Shown one piece after another: positions 28,176 to 35,908 of a DNA stretch of 64,000 nucleotides (positions are counted from its first letter, which is position 1; each line of letters opens with the position of its first letter). Source of the DNA: Pirellulales bacterium (GTDB taxonomy: Bacteria; Planctomycetota; Planctomycetia; Pirellulales; Lacipirellulaceae); NCBI GenBank assembly GCA_019636345.1, contig JAHBXQ010000007.1, positions 62,001 to 126,000 on the forward strand, written 5' to 3'. Both the position numbers and the translations under genes were made by a program. The notes under the pieces were generated by a model. The model made no database searches and had not been told where the DNA came from. It worked only from the letters and a program-made list of their open reading frames with translations.

Positions 28176-28854
28176 CGGCGCACCTGCGTGTTGCTGACGA
28201 GTCGGACAAGCGGCTCAGCGAACGCCGAGCGCGAGAGAGGACGGCAGCCCCGCTCTCATTTTTGCGTTGGGGACGCTGCTAGTGCAACTCCATCGGGCGG
28301 AGTTCGGCGTTCTCGAGTCCAGAACGACGAGTCGTTCCAAGACCGACGGGATGGGCGGATCCGCTCATCAGCGAGCGCCGGGTCGCCATCCCACCGAGGC
28401 TCGCAGGACACGCGACTCGCGTGACGGAGATCGCGGAAATCGAAAGCCCGGAGATCAATGCCGCTTGGCGGGGGCGACCGACAAAGTCACCGAGTTGCGA
28501 ACAGACCCTCGCGCAGCGGCCCCGAGGGCGTCGAGCCGTCGCAGCGGCGACTCCAGACCTCGGCGACGCTCACCGTGCTGGTGCGGACTCAGTGTCAGGC
28601 GTTGTATTGAATCCTCGCCTCATACGTCCGAGGGGCGGAGAACGCGTTGTCATTTTGCCGGCGAGCAAAACTCCATCACTATCTCGTGCAAAACTCCGGT
28701 CTGCGGGGCGGGGGAGGATTTTCCGAACGTGTTGGGGGTCAACGTCTTGCGCGCCGGGACGGCGGTCGCGGGGCGACTGGTTTTGCTAGCAAAACTCGCG
28801 GCGGGCGAGCAAAACTCGCGACCCGTCGCGGCTCGCGCCGGCGCGCGATTGCGT

Positions 28855-28967
28855 CGCAAGGGCAGGTGAAGCGTGCGGTTGGCAGGATCTGTTCTACGCG
28901 ATGCGGCGGCCCATTTTCCAGTAAGAATCCCGCGGGAAATTGAGCGGACGATTCCGGCCTTGTCGCG
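28855..28967. repeat. Direct repeat D1
   Basis: A segment of about 113 bases is closely repeated at 29255-29364. Long shared blocks include CTACGCGATGCGGCGGCC and AATCCCGCGGGAA. The two copies flank GC-hairpin copy A, suggesting a segmental duplication or an element inserted between repeats. Confidence 0.7.
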
Positions 28968-29130
28968 CCCCCCGGGTAGCACCGGTTGTCCTCAAGGGTG
29001 TGCGCAAGCAAGAAGCATCTCTCCTGCGGCTGCGCCGCCCCCTGAGGGTCTTCGAGACCAAGTTTCGGGGCGTGCCATGCTCTCGTCCTCGTGAGCATGC
29101 GCCGCGTGGCGAGGGGATGCTTCCCGCGCG

Positions 29131-29248
29131 CAGGCAGCCCCGGCCTCTGGCCGGGGGTCGCGCACCGAAGGTGCAACGCTTGCTCCAACGGAAATTTACC
29201 CCCCGGCAGAGCCGGGGGCTGATGTTGCCATTGGCAACGTCGCGCGCG
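29131..29248. repeat. GC-hairpin repeat, copy A
   Basis: About 118 bases with two GC-rich hairpins, CCCCGGCCTCTGGCCGGGG and CCCCCGGCAGAGCCGGGGG, separated by about 40 bases containing GCAACGCTTGCT, and ending in a third small inverted repeat (TTGCCATTGGCAA). The two hairpins are also related to each other in inverted orientation. Close copies lie at 31893 and 33650. Confidence 0.85.
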
Positions 29249-29254
29249 CTGTGC

Positions 29255-29364
29255 CGCAAGCGCGGGCGAAGCGCGCGGCTGGCAGCATCTGCTCTACGCG
29301 ATGCGGCGGCCTATTTTCTACCGGAATCCCGCGGGAACTGAGCGGACGGTTCCGGCCTTGTCGC
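29255..29364. repeat. Direct repeat D2
   Basis: Second copy of D1 (28855-28967), same orientation, about 400 bases downstream, with scattered substitutions and a few length differences. Confidence 0.7.
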
Positions 29365-29722
29365 CGGGCGCTCCTCGCTGGATTTTCGCTTCGGGGCGGG
29401 CGTGGGCGGCGTCATCGGTGGGTGGGCGGCGACAATTGAGCGGGCTGATTCTGGGGGGTCGAGGCTGGTTTCAGGGTGGGATTGGCGAGGGTTTCTGGCG
29501 GCGCGATCATTTGTACCCCACAGACGGTTCCTGTTCGCCGCTGCGCGGCGGGCGGAAAATCGGTCGTGGTGGCTGGTTGACGGCGATTATCGAAGGTTCA
29601 AAGCGACAATTTCAGTCGCTGCTGTCGGCTGGTTGGTCTTGGATTGGCGGCTGGTTTTCTGGGGTTTTGGTTGGCGACGACTTTTTGCGCCCTACGGTCT
29701 TGGCAGTGCGATTTATTGCACG

Positions 29723-30229
29723 CTACGGCCACGACTCTACTAATTCCCAAGTCCGAGTGAATCTGGCCCTAAAGAATTCGAATCGAAGGCATGAAACGTT
29801 ACCGTAAGATGATGATTGCAGCTTGCATTCCAACTGAAACATTACAGCCCCAACAGTTCCCTCGACACGTCCTTGCACAGGCTTGGGCGGCAGGACGTTT
29901 AGCGACTCAACGAATGACCCTTCATACGGAAATCTAGTCCCAGCAAAGGCAAGGCTATCAATCGATGAGAAATCGGCTTGAAGTGACTCAACCAAAGCGC
30001 GCTCTTTGGAATCTAGCGTTGCTTGCTGAATCACGAGCTTCAAAGAAGCTGTCCCGAAAACGCATGCGTGCATGACTTCATTACCGTCATCCACAAAACG
30101 CCACGGCAAGGTCATATTCAAAGAGGTAAGTACCGCATCGTGAAGAGGGCCCAGCCATTCCTGCAATTCGCTTGCGTGAGACAACTCATACAATTCAAAA
30201 TCATCTGGTGGTCTCCTAGTCATAGCCAT
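29723..30229 (-). CDS. Small protein of unknown function, AT-richer than its surroundings
   Basis: 168 residues with normal amino-acid balance, no signal peptide, no membrane helix and no motif I recognise (ELYELSHASELQEWLGPLHD; WRFVDDGNEVMHACVFG). The alternation of acidic and hydrophobic residues looks like a soluble globular domain. The gene is visibly richer in A and T than neighbouring genes, and it lies between repeats and an IS3 element, which suggests recent acquisition. It ends beside a repeat-rich zone and starts about 115 bases from the left end of the IS. A second ATG at 30223 is equally plausible. No good Shine-Dalgarno is visible. Confidence 0.55.
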   Translation of the reverse strand: MAMTRRPPDDFELYELSHASELQEWLGPLHDAVLTSLNMTLPWRFVDDGNEVMHACVFGTASLKLVIQQATLDSKERALVESLQADFSSIDSLAFAGTRFPYEGSFVESLNVLPPKPVQGRVEGTVGAVMFQLECKLQSSSYGNVSCLRFEFFRARFTRTWELVESWP

Positions 30230-30366
30230 TACTCAAAGTCCCGATGGTGGATCTGGCTGCCCGGGCAACGGCGGAATACACCCGCCAAATAGCCGAGGAG
30301 AACGGACGCATAGGCAGCTTGGCGGCGTCCTGGTTCAGCGTGAACTGGAATTCCGGCCTTCGGACG

Positions 30367-31514
30367 TTAGCGGGTTGAAAGGTTGAATTGACGGTTCAGC
30401 ACCGACGATTTGCGGAGCGGCTGTCGCCGGGGGGAGTTTGTTGGGCGTTCACGCAGACCGGGGGGCTCATCGCCGCCCCCCGGGACCCCCGCTAGCCTTT
30501 CTCTGTGTTCCGTTTTGCAGGCGGCCGACGCAGCCGCTTCCTGGCGCCGCGTCGCGCGGCGCTCTCGGGCCTCGGCGAGCTTCCGCTCGCGCCGGGCGTA
30601 GATCTCCTCGTGCCGCCCGGCGAGCCGATCGGCGGGGGTGACGTAGCCCAAGGCGGAGTGAAGCCGCGCGTGATTGTACTCCTGGACGAACTCGGCGACG
30701 AGTCGGCGCGCATCTTCCAGCGACAGCGGGACGTTCGGGCGGATGCAATCGCGCTTGAGCGTTCCATGCCAGCGCTCCAGCTTGCCGTTGCTCTGCGGAT
30801 CGTACGGGCTCGTGCGGACATGAGTCATGCCGCACAAGCGGATGAACTCCTTGAAGTCCTTGGCGACGAACTGCGGGCCGTTGTCCGAAATGATCCGCGG
30901 CGTCGCGCCGGGGAACTTTTCTCGCGCCCGCTGGATCACGATCTCGACGTCGGCTTCCTTCATCGACTCTCGCAACTCCCAATGAACGAGGTAGCGGCTG
31001 CACCCGTCGAGGACGCTCGTGAGGTAGTAAAACGTCCCGCAGACGTTGACGTAGCTGACGTCGACGTGCCAGTGTTCGTGAGGTTGCAAAGGCTGCACGA
31101 AGCCGGTTCCCTTCGACGATTCTCGGCGATTCCAGCGGTCGAACCGGCCCGCCTCGTTCAGCACGCGGTAGACGGTCGCCGGGCTGGCGGCGACCAGGTC
31201 GGCGTCGAGCATGAGGTACGTCAGCCGACGATAACCTTCGAGCGGCCGCTCGGCGTCGAACGCCCGGATCGCCTCCTTCTCCCACGCCTCCAGCCAGTGG
31301 TCGCGCGGCACGGGGGCGTTGTGCTCATTGACCTTCCCGTACCGCGCTTGCCAGTCGTAGAACTTGCTCATGCCGATCCCCAGCCACTGGACTAACTTCT
31401 TCGCGGGAACTTCCGTCCGCTGGTGCTTCGCGCGAACGTAGTCGACGACCTCGTCACGGACGTCCGGCTCGACCCACCGCCCCTTCAGGGGAGGCCAGGC
31501 GCTTTTTTTAAGCG
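30367..31514 (-). CDS. IS3-family transposase OrfB (DDE integrase domain)
   Basis: The catalytic part of the transposase, made as an OrfAB fusion by -1 frameshifting. It begins in frame at the slippery run (reading LKKSAWPPLKGRW) and continues through an HTH_21-like region (LEGYRRLTYLMLDAD; SPATVYRVLNEAGRF) to the rve integrase core. The catalytic triad is visible: Asp in HWHVDVSYV, Asp in RIISDNGPQF, Glu in NGKLERWHGTLKRD. The C-terminus has a long basic tail of about 70 residues that is unusual for the family. No independent start with a good ribosome site is evident, as expected for a frameshift product. The frame is open further upstream to 31710, antisense-free but overlapping orfA. Confidence 0.9.
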
Positions 31515-31823
31515 GACGTTCTCCTCGGTCAGCTCGGCGATCACCTCGTTCTTCACGGCGAGCCGCTGTTCGAGATGGGCGACGCGCCGTTCCACGGGAG
31601 ACGGCCCGGCCGGCTTGCCCGGCTTCTTCTCGAACGCCGCGGCGGCGCCTTCGAAGAGTTGCTTCTGCCACTGGTAGAACTGCGTCGGCGTGATCTGCGC
31701 CTCGTCGCACAGGTCCGACACCGCCACCCCCTCGAGCAAGTGACGCTTCACCAGCGCCACCTTCTGCTGGGCCGTAAAATGACGCCGCTCACGCCGCGGC
31801 GAGTCCTGAGAATCGATGCTCAT
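31485..31823 (-). CDS. IS3-family transposase OrfA (helix-turn-helix)
   Basis: 112 residues. It begins RRERRHFTAQQKVALVKRHL and contains a helix-turn-helix (VSDLCDEAQITPTQFYQWQK) followed by a leucine-zipper-like stretch (VERRVAHLEQRLAVKNEVIA), the normal OrfA plan for binding the terminal repeats and for dimerisation. GAGG lies close upstream of its ATG. The last codons run over TTA AAA AAA G, where ribosomes can slip back one base into orfB. Confidence 0.92.
   Translation of the reverse strand: MSIDSQDSPRRERRHFTAQQKVALVKRHLLEGVAVSDLCDEAQITPTQFYQWQKQLFEGAAAAFEKKPGKPAGPSPVERRVAHLEQRLAVKNEVIAELTEENVRLKKAPGLP
31505..31512 (-). promoter_or_regulatory. Programmed -1 frameshift site (A7 run) in the IS
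   Basis: Read on the minus strand, CTTAAAAAAAGCG gives Leu-Lys-Lys-Ala in the OrfA frame and Leu-Lys-Lys-Ser in the OrfB frame. An A-rich heptamer at the orfA/orfB junction is the standard frameshift signal of IS3-family elements. Confidence 0.8.
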
Positions 31824-31874
31824 GGGGAATTCCTCCTGAAGGCGTTATGCTAACGCCCGTCAAGCAGAATTCCA

Positions 31875-32265
31875 CTTCCGACTGAGGCAGGACAGGCAGC
31901 CCCGGCCTCTGGCCGGGGGGTTGCGCACCAAAGGCGCAACGCTTGCTCAAACGGCAATCGACCCCCCGGCAGAGCCGGGGGCTGATAGTGCCATTGGTAA
32001 TGTTGCGCGCGGCGCGTGGCAGTGGGATGCTTCTTGCGGCTGCGCCGTGCGAGGTTGAGGACAACCTGGGCTACCCGATGTGGGGGGGCAGCGCGGACGC
32101 CCCGAGGGGCTGAGGGCGACGGGGGAGATGCCGGTAGAGTATTCTTGATTTCGCGAGACGGCGGCGCGACGATGTCGGCATGACGCGGCAAGAGGCCGAG
32201 CAGGCGGCGGAGACCATCGCAGCTGTCGCGCGAGGGGGAACGTCGCTCCTTCCTCACATCTACGC
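31875..32265. other. Intergenic region with repeat copy B
   Basis: Apart from GC-hairpin copy B, this stretch has GAGGTTGAGGACAACCTG near 32050-32067. In reverse complement this matches a piece flanking copy A (CCGGTTGTCCTCAA, about 28981-28994), so parts of the island are shuffled and inverted. No gene was recognised. Confidence 0.45.
31893..32012. repeat. GC-hairpin repeat, copy B
   Basis: Same two-hairpin layout as copy A (CCCCGGCCTCTGGCCGGGG and CCCCCGGCAGAGCCGGGGG, spacer with GCAACGCTTGCT). It lies immediately outside the right end of the IS3 element. Confidence 0.85.
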
Positions 32266-33558
32266 ATGAACCAATTTCGCCACTGCCGCTTTCGCTTCAA
32301 CACGCGCCAGGCGCTGCTGCTAACGCTGGCGGTCGCCGTGGGGATGACGATCGCCTCAGGTTGGCACTTTGGATTGCTGGCCGTCGTTAGCGTGATGGCA
32401 ATTGCCGGGCTCTTGAGCGATGTTCGTGCCCTGCGTCGTTACGAGCGAGTGGGCCTGCTCGCTGACAATGACCTCCGTTTTTCCCTGCGGTTCGCCGTCA
32501 TCTGGCGTCTGACCCTTGCAGCGATACTCGCCTTCTCCCTCACCGCCAAAGTGCTCTTGGTTCGCGGCCTCATCGACCTTCCCAAGGATGAATTCCGGTT
32601 CTACGAAGACCCTCTCACCGGCTATCTTCTCTGGTTGGCCCTTGGGTTGGCTCTGGTCGTCGAGTTAAAGGCTCCGCAGTCCAGAAGAACAGCAGTGTGG
32701 AGGACTGCAATTGACGTGACTGTGGTCGCGGCTGCCGTTGCGTTGGGTCGATACATAATCGAGGACGCCTGGTGCGTGCCCTACCTTGTTCACCTCATTT
32801 GCGAAGATGTGGACGCTGCGCTGATCAATGCCACGCATCGTTATGGAGTGACGGCGCTTTCTGACCGCCGGCTCTATGACGCCGCTTCGTTCGTACTCGC
32901 AATTGCGGTAGTCGCCGCGGCGCTCGCTTGGGTCGGGGCCGAGAAGTTGCCTAGGAACCGTCGAGGCTGGAGGGCAACGCTCGGCATCGTCGCGGGCGCG
33001 TTTCTCGCCGTCGCCGCGACGATCTCGTACTGGTTTTACTTTCTTGCGTTTCCGAAGCTCTCGCCAGACGCTGCGGAAGCCGGGCTGTGTTCTTCGTGGT
33101 GGCGTCGATTGGGCGGTTTGGCGATCGGGGCGCTGCTGACGGCGGCAATCGCTCACCGGGGATGCACAGGTCCCACGGAGAACGAAGCCCCTCCGCTTGA
33201 GATCCCTGTTCCGCGCGCCTTCCATCGATCGTTACTTGCGGGGCTGCTGCTCTCGCTCTCGTCCCTGTCCTTGTTCGCGCTTGCTGCTCGTGAGTGCATC
33301 GACAATGGCTGGGAAAGCGGGGCATATTTTCTCCTGGATTCAGACAACTACCTGAGTTTCGCTCTGCTCGTACTCGGTCTCTGTATCGTGTGGCGCCGCC
33401 TCTGCCGTGCGGACGATGAAGTCATCGAAGTTCGCCCGCTGTCGGCCCGAGCCTTCTTCCTCGCCTGGGGCGCGGCCGCACTTTGGCTGATCGTCGCCGT
33501 GCCGAGCCTTGCCGCGTCGGGATGCCTCTCGTGGCACGGGACGTGGTTTCTTGAGTGA
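32266..33558 (+). CDS. Multi-pass membrane protein of unknown function
   Basis: 430 residues with roughly ten hydrophobic segments (ALLLTLAVAVGMTIASGW; LLWLALGLALVVELK; LVLAIAVVAAALAWVGAE-type stretches; ALWLIVAVPSLAASG). Two short charged loops separate them, with one longer extracytoplasmic-type loop around residues 165-205 (IIEDAWCVPYLVHLICEDVD). I recognise no family. It stands alone between two GC-hairpin repeats with no same-strand partner, and no Shine-Dalgarno is visible before its ATG. It could be a cargo gene of the repeat island or a lineage-specific orphan. Confidence 0.7.
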   Translation: MNQFRHCRFRFNTRQALLLTLAVAVGMTIASGWHFGLLAVVSVMAIAGLLSDVRALRRYERVGLLADNDLRFSLRFAVIWRLTLAAILAFSLTAKVLLVRGLIDLPKDEFRFYEDPLTGYLLWLALGLALVVELKAPQSRRTAVWRTAIDVTVVAAAVALGRYIIEDAWCVPYLVHLICEDVDAALINATHRYGVTALSDRRLYDAASFVLAIAVVAAALAWVGAEKLPRNRRGWRATLGIVAGAFLAVAATISYWFYFLAFPKLSPDAAEAGLCSSWWRRLGGLAIGALLTAAIAHRGCTGPTENEAPPLEIPVPRAFHRSLLAGLLLSLSSLSLFALAARECIDNGWESGAYFLLDSDNYLSFALLVLGLCIVWRRLCRADDEVIEVRPLSARAFFLAWGAAALWLIVAVPSLAASGCLSWHGTWFLE

Positions 33559-33649
33559 AGCGGGGAGCACCGGTTGATCGCAAGGGAGTGCGTGGGCAAG
33601 GAGCATTCACTCCAACCGTGGCCCCCAACTGGACCGCCGCTCAGATCCC

Positions 33650-33765
33650 TGCAGCCCCGGCCTCTGGCCGGGGGTTGCGTACCGAAGGCGCAGCGTTTGC
33701 CGCAACGAGAATCTACCCCCCGGCAGAGCCGGGGGCTGATGTCGCCTTTGGCAACGTCGCGCGTG
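33650..33765. repeat. GC-hairpin repeat, copy C
   Basis: Third copy of the two-hairpin repeat, with a slightly diverged spacer (GCAGCGTTTGCC) and ending GTCGCGCG, a few bases before the doxX stop codon. Upstream (33567-33615) is a diverged version of the sequence that precedes copy A (GAGCACCGGTTG, then GCAAGG). Confidence 0.8.
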
Positions 33766-33770
33766 AGGCG

Positions 33771-34187
33771 TCATTCGGCGGGGGTCGCCGCTTGTCGGGC
33801 GTCCCAGCTTCCTCGTCCGGCTCCGTTTGCGATGAGGAAGACCATCGTCCCCATGAGCGCGAGGTTCTTCATGAATTGGATCATCTGCATCTGCCGGTCC
33901 TGGCCCTCGAAGGTCCAGAAGTCGTGGAAGTAGTAGGTCGCCAGGGCCAAGAACGTCAGCAGCAGCGCGGCGCCGATGCGCGTCTTGTAGCCGACGATCA
34001 CCGACAGCCCGCCGACGATGAGGAATGCAATCGCTCCGGCGAGCATCACCTGCGGCGCAGGGACTCCCTCGGCCGCCATGTACCCGGCGACGTCGTTGAA
34101 CTGGGGGATCTTGTTGCCGACCGCGCTGGAGAGAAAGATCACGGCGATCATTACGCGGCCAAGCACGGAAGCTGCTGACGATAGCAT
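33771..34187 (-). CDS. DoxX family membrane protein
   Basis: 138 residues with four membrane helices. It opens LGRVMIAVIFLSSAVGNKIP, the usual DoxX entry, and has GAIAFLIVGGLSVIVGYKTR and AALLLTFLALATYYFHDFW. DoxX-type proteins are small membrane proteins linked to redox homeostasis and quinone or thiosulfate metabolism; the precise reaction here is unknown. It is the last gene of a tight minus-strand operon marR-pirin-doxX (42 bases after pirin). That context suggests expression under oxidative or electrophile stress. Confidence 0.9.
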   Translation of the reverse strand: MLSSAASVLGRVMIAVIFLSSAVGNKIPQFNDVAGYMAAEGVPAPQVMLAGAIAFLIVGGLSVIVGYKTRIGAALLLTFLALATYYFHDFWTFEGQDRQMQMIQFMKNLALMGTMVFLIANGAGRGSWDARQAATPAE

Positions 34188-34229
34188 GGTAGAGTTCCTA
34201 TGGGGTTCGTGAGAACGGGGGGAGCGGGA

Positions 34230-34934
34230 TCAGGCGAGGTCGAACGCCATGACCTCGGTCTCGCCGTCGCCGTCGGCGACGAGGGTCAGTTCAGGCTCGT
34301 CGCTGACGGCGGCCCCGTCGCCGGCGGCCAAGGCGACGCCGTTGAGCGAGATGCGTCCGCGGAGGACCTGCAGCCAGGCGTGCCGCTCGACCGCGAGGGC
34401 GTGCCTGACTTCGCGGTTCGGATCCAGGGTTGCCAGAGAAATCCGTGCATCCTGATGGATCCTCAGCGAGTCTTCGGCCCCGTCGGGCGAGGCGGCGAGC
34501 TGCCAGCGATTGCGGCGCTGTTCTTCCGGAAATCGCTTTTGCTCGTAGCTCGGCTCGATCCCTTTGCGCTCGGGGAACAGCCAGATTTGGTAAAGGTGGA
34601 CCGGCTCGGTCGCCGAGGGGTTGAATTCGCTGTGGGTGACGCCAGTGCCGGCTGACATCCGCTGGAACTCCCCGGCGCGAATGACCTCGCCATTGCCCAG
34701 CGAGTCCCGATGTTCGAGGGCCCCGGAGAGGACGTAGGTGACGATCTCCATGTCGTGATGGGGGTGCGTGCCGAACCCCTGCCCGGGGGCGACGAAGTCT
34801 TCGTTCATCACCCGCAGCGCCCGGAACCGCGTGTGGCTCGGATCCTGGTAGGTTGCAAAGGAAAACGTGTGATACGTCTTGAGCCAGCCATGATCGGCAT
34901 GGCCGCGGTCGCGAGCTTGACGAACTTGAATCAC
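34230..34934 (-). CDS. Pirin family protein (YhhW-like quercetinase type)
   Basis: 234 residues, a bicupin. The N-terminal cupin has the metal-binding motif GTHPHHDMEIVTYVLSG and the later GTGVTHSEFNP, supplying three His and one Glu. YhhW-like pirins oxidise flavonols such as quercetin in vitro, though many act as redox-responsive regulators. The frame is open to 35006, but I chose the GTG at 34934: GGAGGA lies six bases before it and the length then matches the family (about 231). It lies 68 bases after marR and 42 before doxX. Confidence 0.92.
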   Translation of the reverse strand: MIQVRQARDRGHADHGWLKTYHTFSFATYQDPSHTRFRALRVMNEDFVAPGQGFGTHPHHDMEIVTYVLSGALEHRDSLGNGEVIRAGEFQRMSAGTGVTHSEFNPSATEPVHLYQIWLFPERKGIEPSYEQKRFPEEQRRNRWQLAASPDGAEDSLRIHQDARISLATLDPNREVRHALAVERHAWLQVLRGRISLNGVALAAGDGAAVSDEPELTLVADGDGETEVMAFDLA

Positions 34935-35002
34935 GGCGAGTCCTCCCTGTACGGGGAATGCGAGTCGGCGATCTGCGAGTCGGAGGGGAACTGCTTCGAG
35001 CG

Positions 35003-35485
35003 TCACGGGTCGTCCGTCGCGACGCTCTGGCGAGCCTTCTCCAACAGTCGGCTCAGTTCTTTGAGCTCGGTTTGCGTGAGATGGCCCAGCAACCGCTGGT
35101 GAAGTTTCTTGACGGGGTGGTCGAGTCGTGCCAACAGCTTGCGGGCCTTGGGGGCGAGTTGAACGTACACGACCCGCCGGTCCTTGGCGGATCGTCGCCG
35201 CGTCACGAGCCCCTGCTTCTCAAGCCGATCGACGAGTCCGGTCATCGCGGGGACGACCTGCACCATCCGCTCGGCGATTTCCTGGCAGGGGAGCGGCTCG
35301 CCCTCCCCGCGCAGGATCCGCAGCACGTTGTACTGCGACGGAGTGAGTCCGTATTCGCGAAACAGCCGCCCGACCCGGTTTTGGAACTGGTCGCTGGTTC
35401 GCAAGAGATTCAGATGGGCCGCCTGTTCGAGCGAATCGAACGGCATCTTCTTCCTGAGTTCGTGTTGCAGTCCGGTCTTGGCCAT
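35003..35485 (-). CDS. MarR family transcriptional regulator
   Basis: 160 residues with a winged helix-turn-helix: GLTPSQYNVLRILRGEGE, EIAERMVQVVPAMTGLVDRL, then the wing QGLVTRRRSAKDRRVVYVQL. The C-terminal helices support dimerisation. MarR proteins usually repress their own operon and respond to phenolic or oxidising compounds. It heads the marR-pirin-doxX operon. The ATG at 35485 has GGAG seven bases upstream and is preferred to 35509. A near-consensus promoter is visible just upstream. Confidence 0.93.
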   Translation of the reverse strand: MAKTGLQHELRKKMPFDSLEQAAHLNLLRTSDQFQNRVGRLFREYGLTPSQYNVLRILRGEGEPLPCQEIAERMVQVVPAMTGLVDRLEKQGLVTRRRSAKDRRVVYVQLAPKARKLLARLDHPVKKLHQRLLGHLTQTELKELSRLLEKARQSVATDDP

Positions 35486-35509
35486 CGAGAATCTCCAGTT
35501 CACGCACAT

Positions 35510-35538
35510 ATATTACACGTCAAATAATGTCATGTCAA
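35510..35538 (-). promoter_or_regulatory. Near-consensus promoter of the marR-pirin-doxX operon
   Basis: On the minus strand a perfect -35 TTGACA (35533-35538) and a -10 TAATAT (35510-35515) are separated by exactly 17 bases. The -10 lies about 25 bases before the marR start codon. The spacer holds repeated TGACRT hexamers (three in 20 bases), a possible MarR binding area, which would place the repressor over the promoter. Confidence 0.75.
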
Positions 35539-35908
35539 TAGAGTGCGCCGAGATTCCTGGCCGGTGCGGCCGCTGCGGGATTTCGCCCGGGAAGGCTCGG
35601 CCTGACGAGAAGCCGTGCCGTCGCTGATGCGGCGGATCAATTCTCTCCGGCGGCGGGACGCCTTTGCGGAGCAAGGCGCCGCGGGTGCGAGAATTGTCCC
35701 AGGGGACCGAGCTATCGCATGTCGCAGCGCCGTAGCGAGGCTCCTGGTCCTGATTGCGCCGCTCGAATACTCGAAACGGTCCTGCCCGGGCGTCGTCTTC
35801 GGCTCTTGTTTCGCGCGTGACAGAGCGTCATGCTGAACTGGCCGCCTCGGACTTGGATCGCCAGGTTTCCCGAGACGACGACTCTTCCCTGTCTCCTGCG
35901 AGGTTCCG
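35539..35908. other. Divergent gap between marR and the arylsulfatase gene
   Basis: Upstream of the marR promoter lies about 370 bases of ordinary GC-rich sequence that must hold the arylsulfatase promoter. No clear consensus, hairpin or repeat was seen. Confidence 0.3.

Larger units (their letters stand above)
28176..29722. other. Gene-poor repeat island, left part
   Basis: About 1.5 kb without a convincing gene. It holds the direct duplication D1/D2, GC-hairpin repeat copy A and a cluster of GCAAAACTC motifs (around 28668-28675, 28688-28696, 28788-28797 and 28809-28818). The rightmost part (29390-29720) is rich in GGCTGG and TGG. The open frames here are short, overlap on both strands and have odd composition. 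Confidence 0.5.
30346..31874 (-). mobile_element. IS3-family insertion sequence with terminal inverted repeats
   Basis: A complete element of about 1.53 kb. Imperfect 26-bp inverted repeats lie at 30346-30371 (TGGAATTCCGG...CGTTAGC) and 31849-31874; 19 of 26 positions match and the ends read TG...CA as is usual for IS3. It encodes orfA (31485-31823) and orfB in the -1 frame, joined by an A7 slippery run. The orfB stop lies inside the left repeat. I see no obvious target-site duplication. GC-hairpin repeat copy B starts 19 bases outside the right end. Confidence 0.88.

Noticed and set aside
28660-28820. Possible CRISPR-like array of GCAAAACTC motifs
   Set aside because: Repeat units are under 12 bases, spacing is irregular and there are no cas genes.
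28267-29188. Several overlapping frames of 100-200 codons right of the SulP gene
   Set aside because: All run through repeats, overlap on both strands and are Arg/Ala/Pro-rich without motifs.
29301-29807. 168-codon rightward frame over repeat D2 and the TGG-rich tract
   Set aside because: It starts inside a repeat, is Trp/Gly/Arg-rich and low in complexity, and overlaps the end of the more plausible leftward gene.
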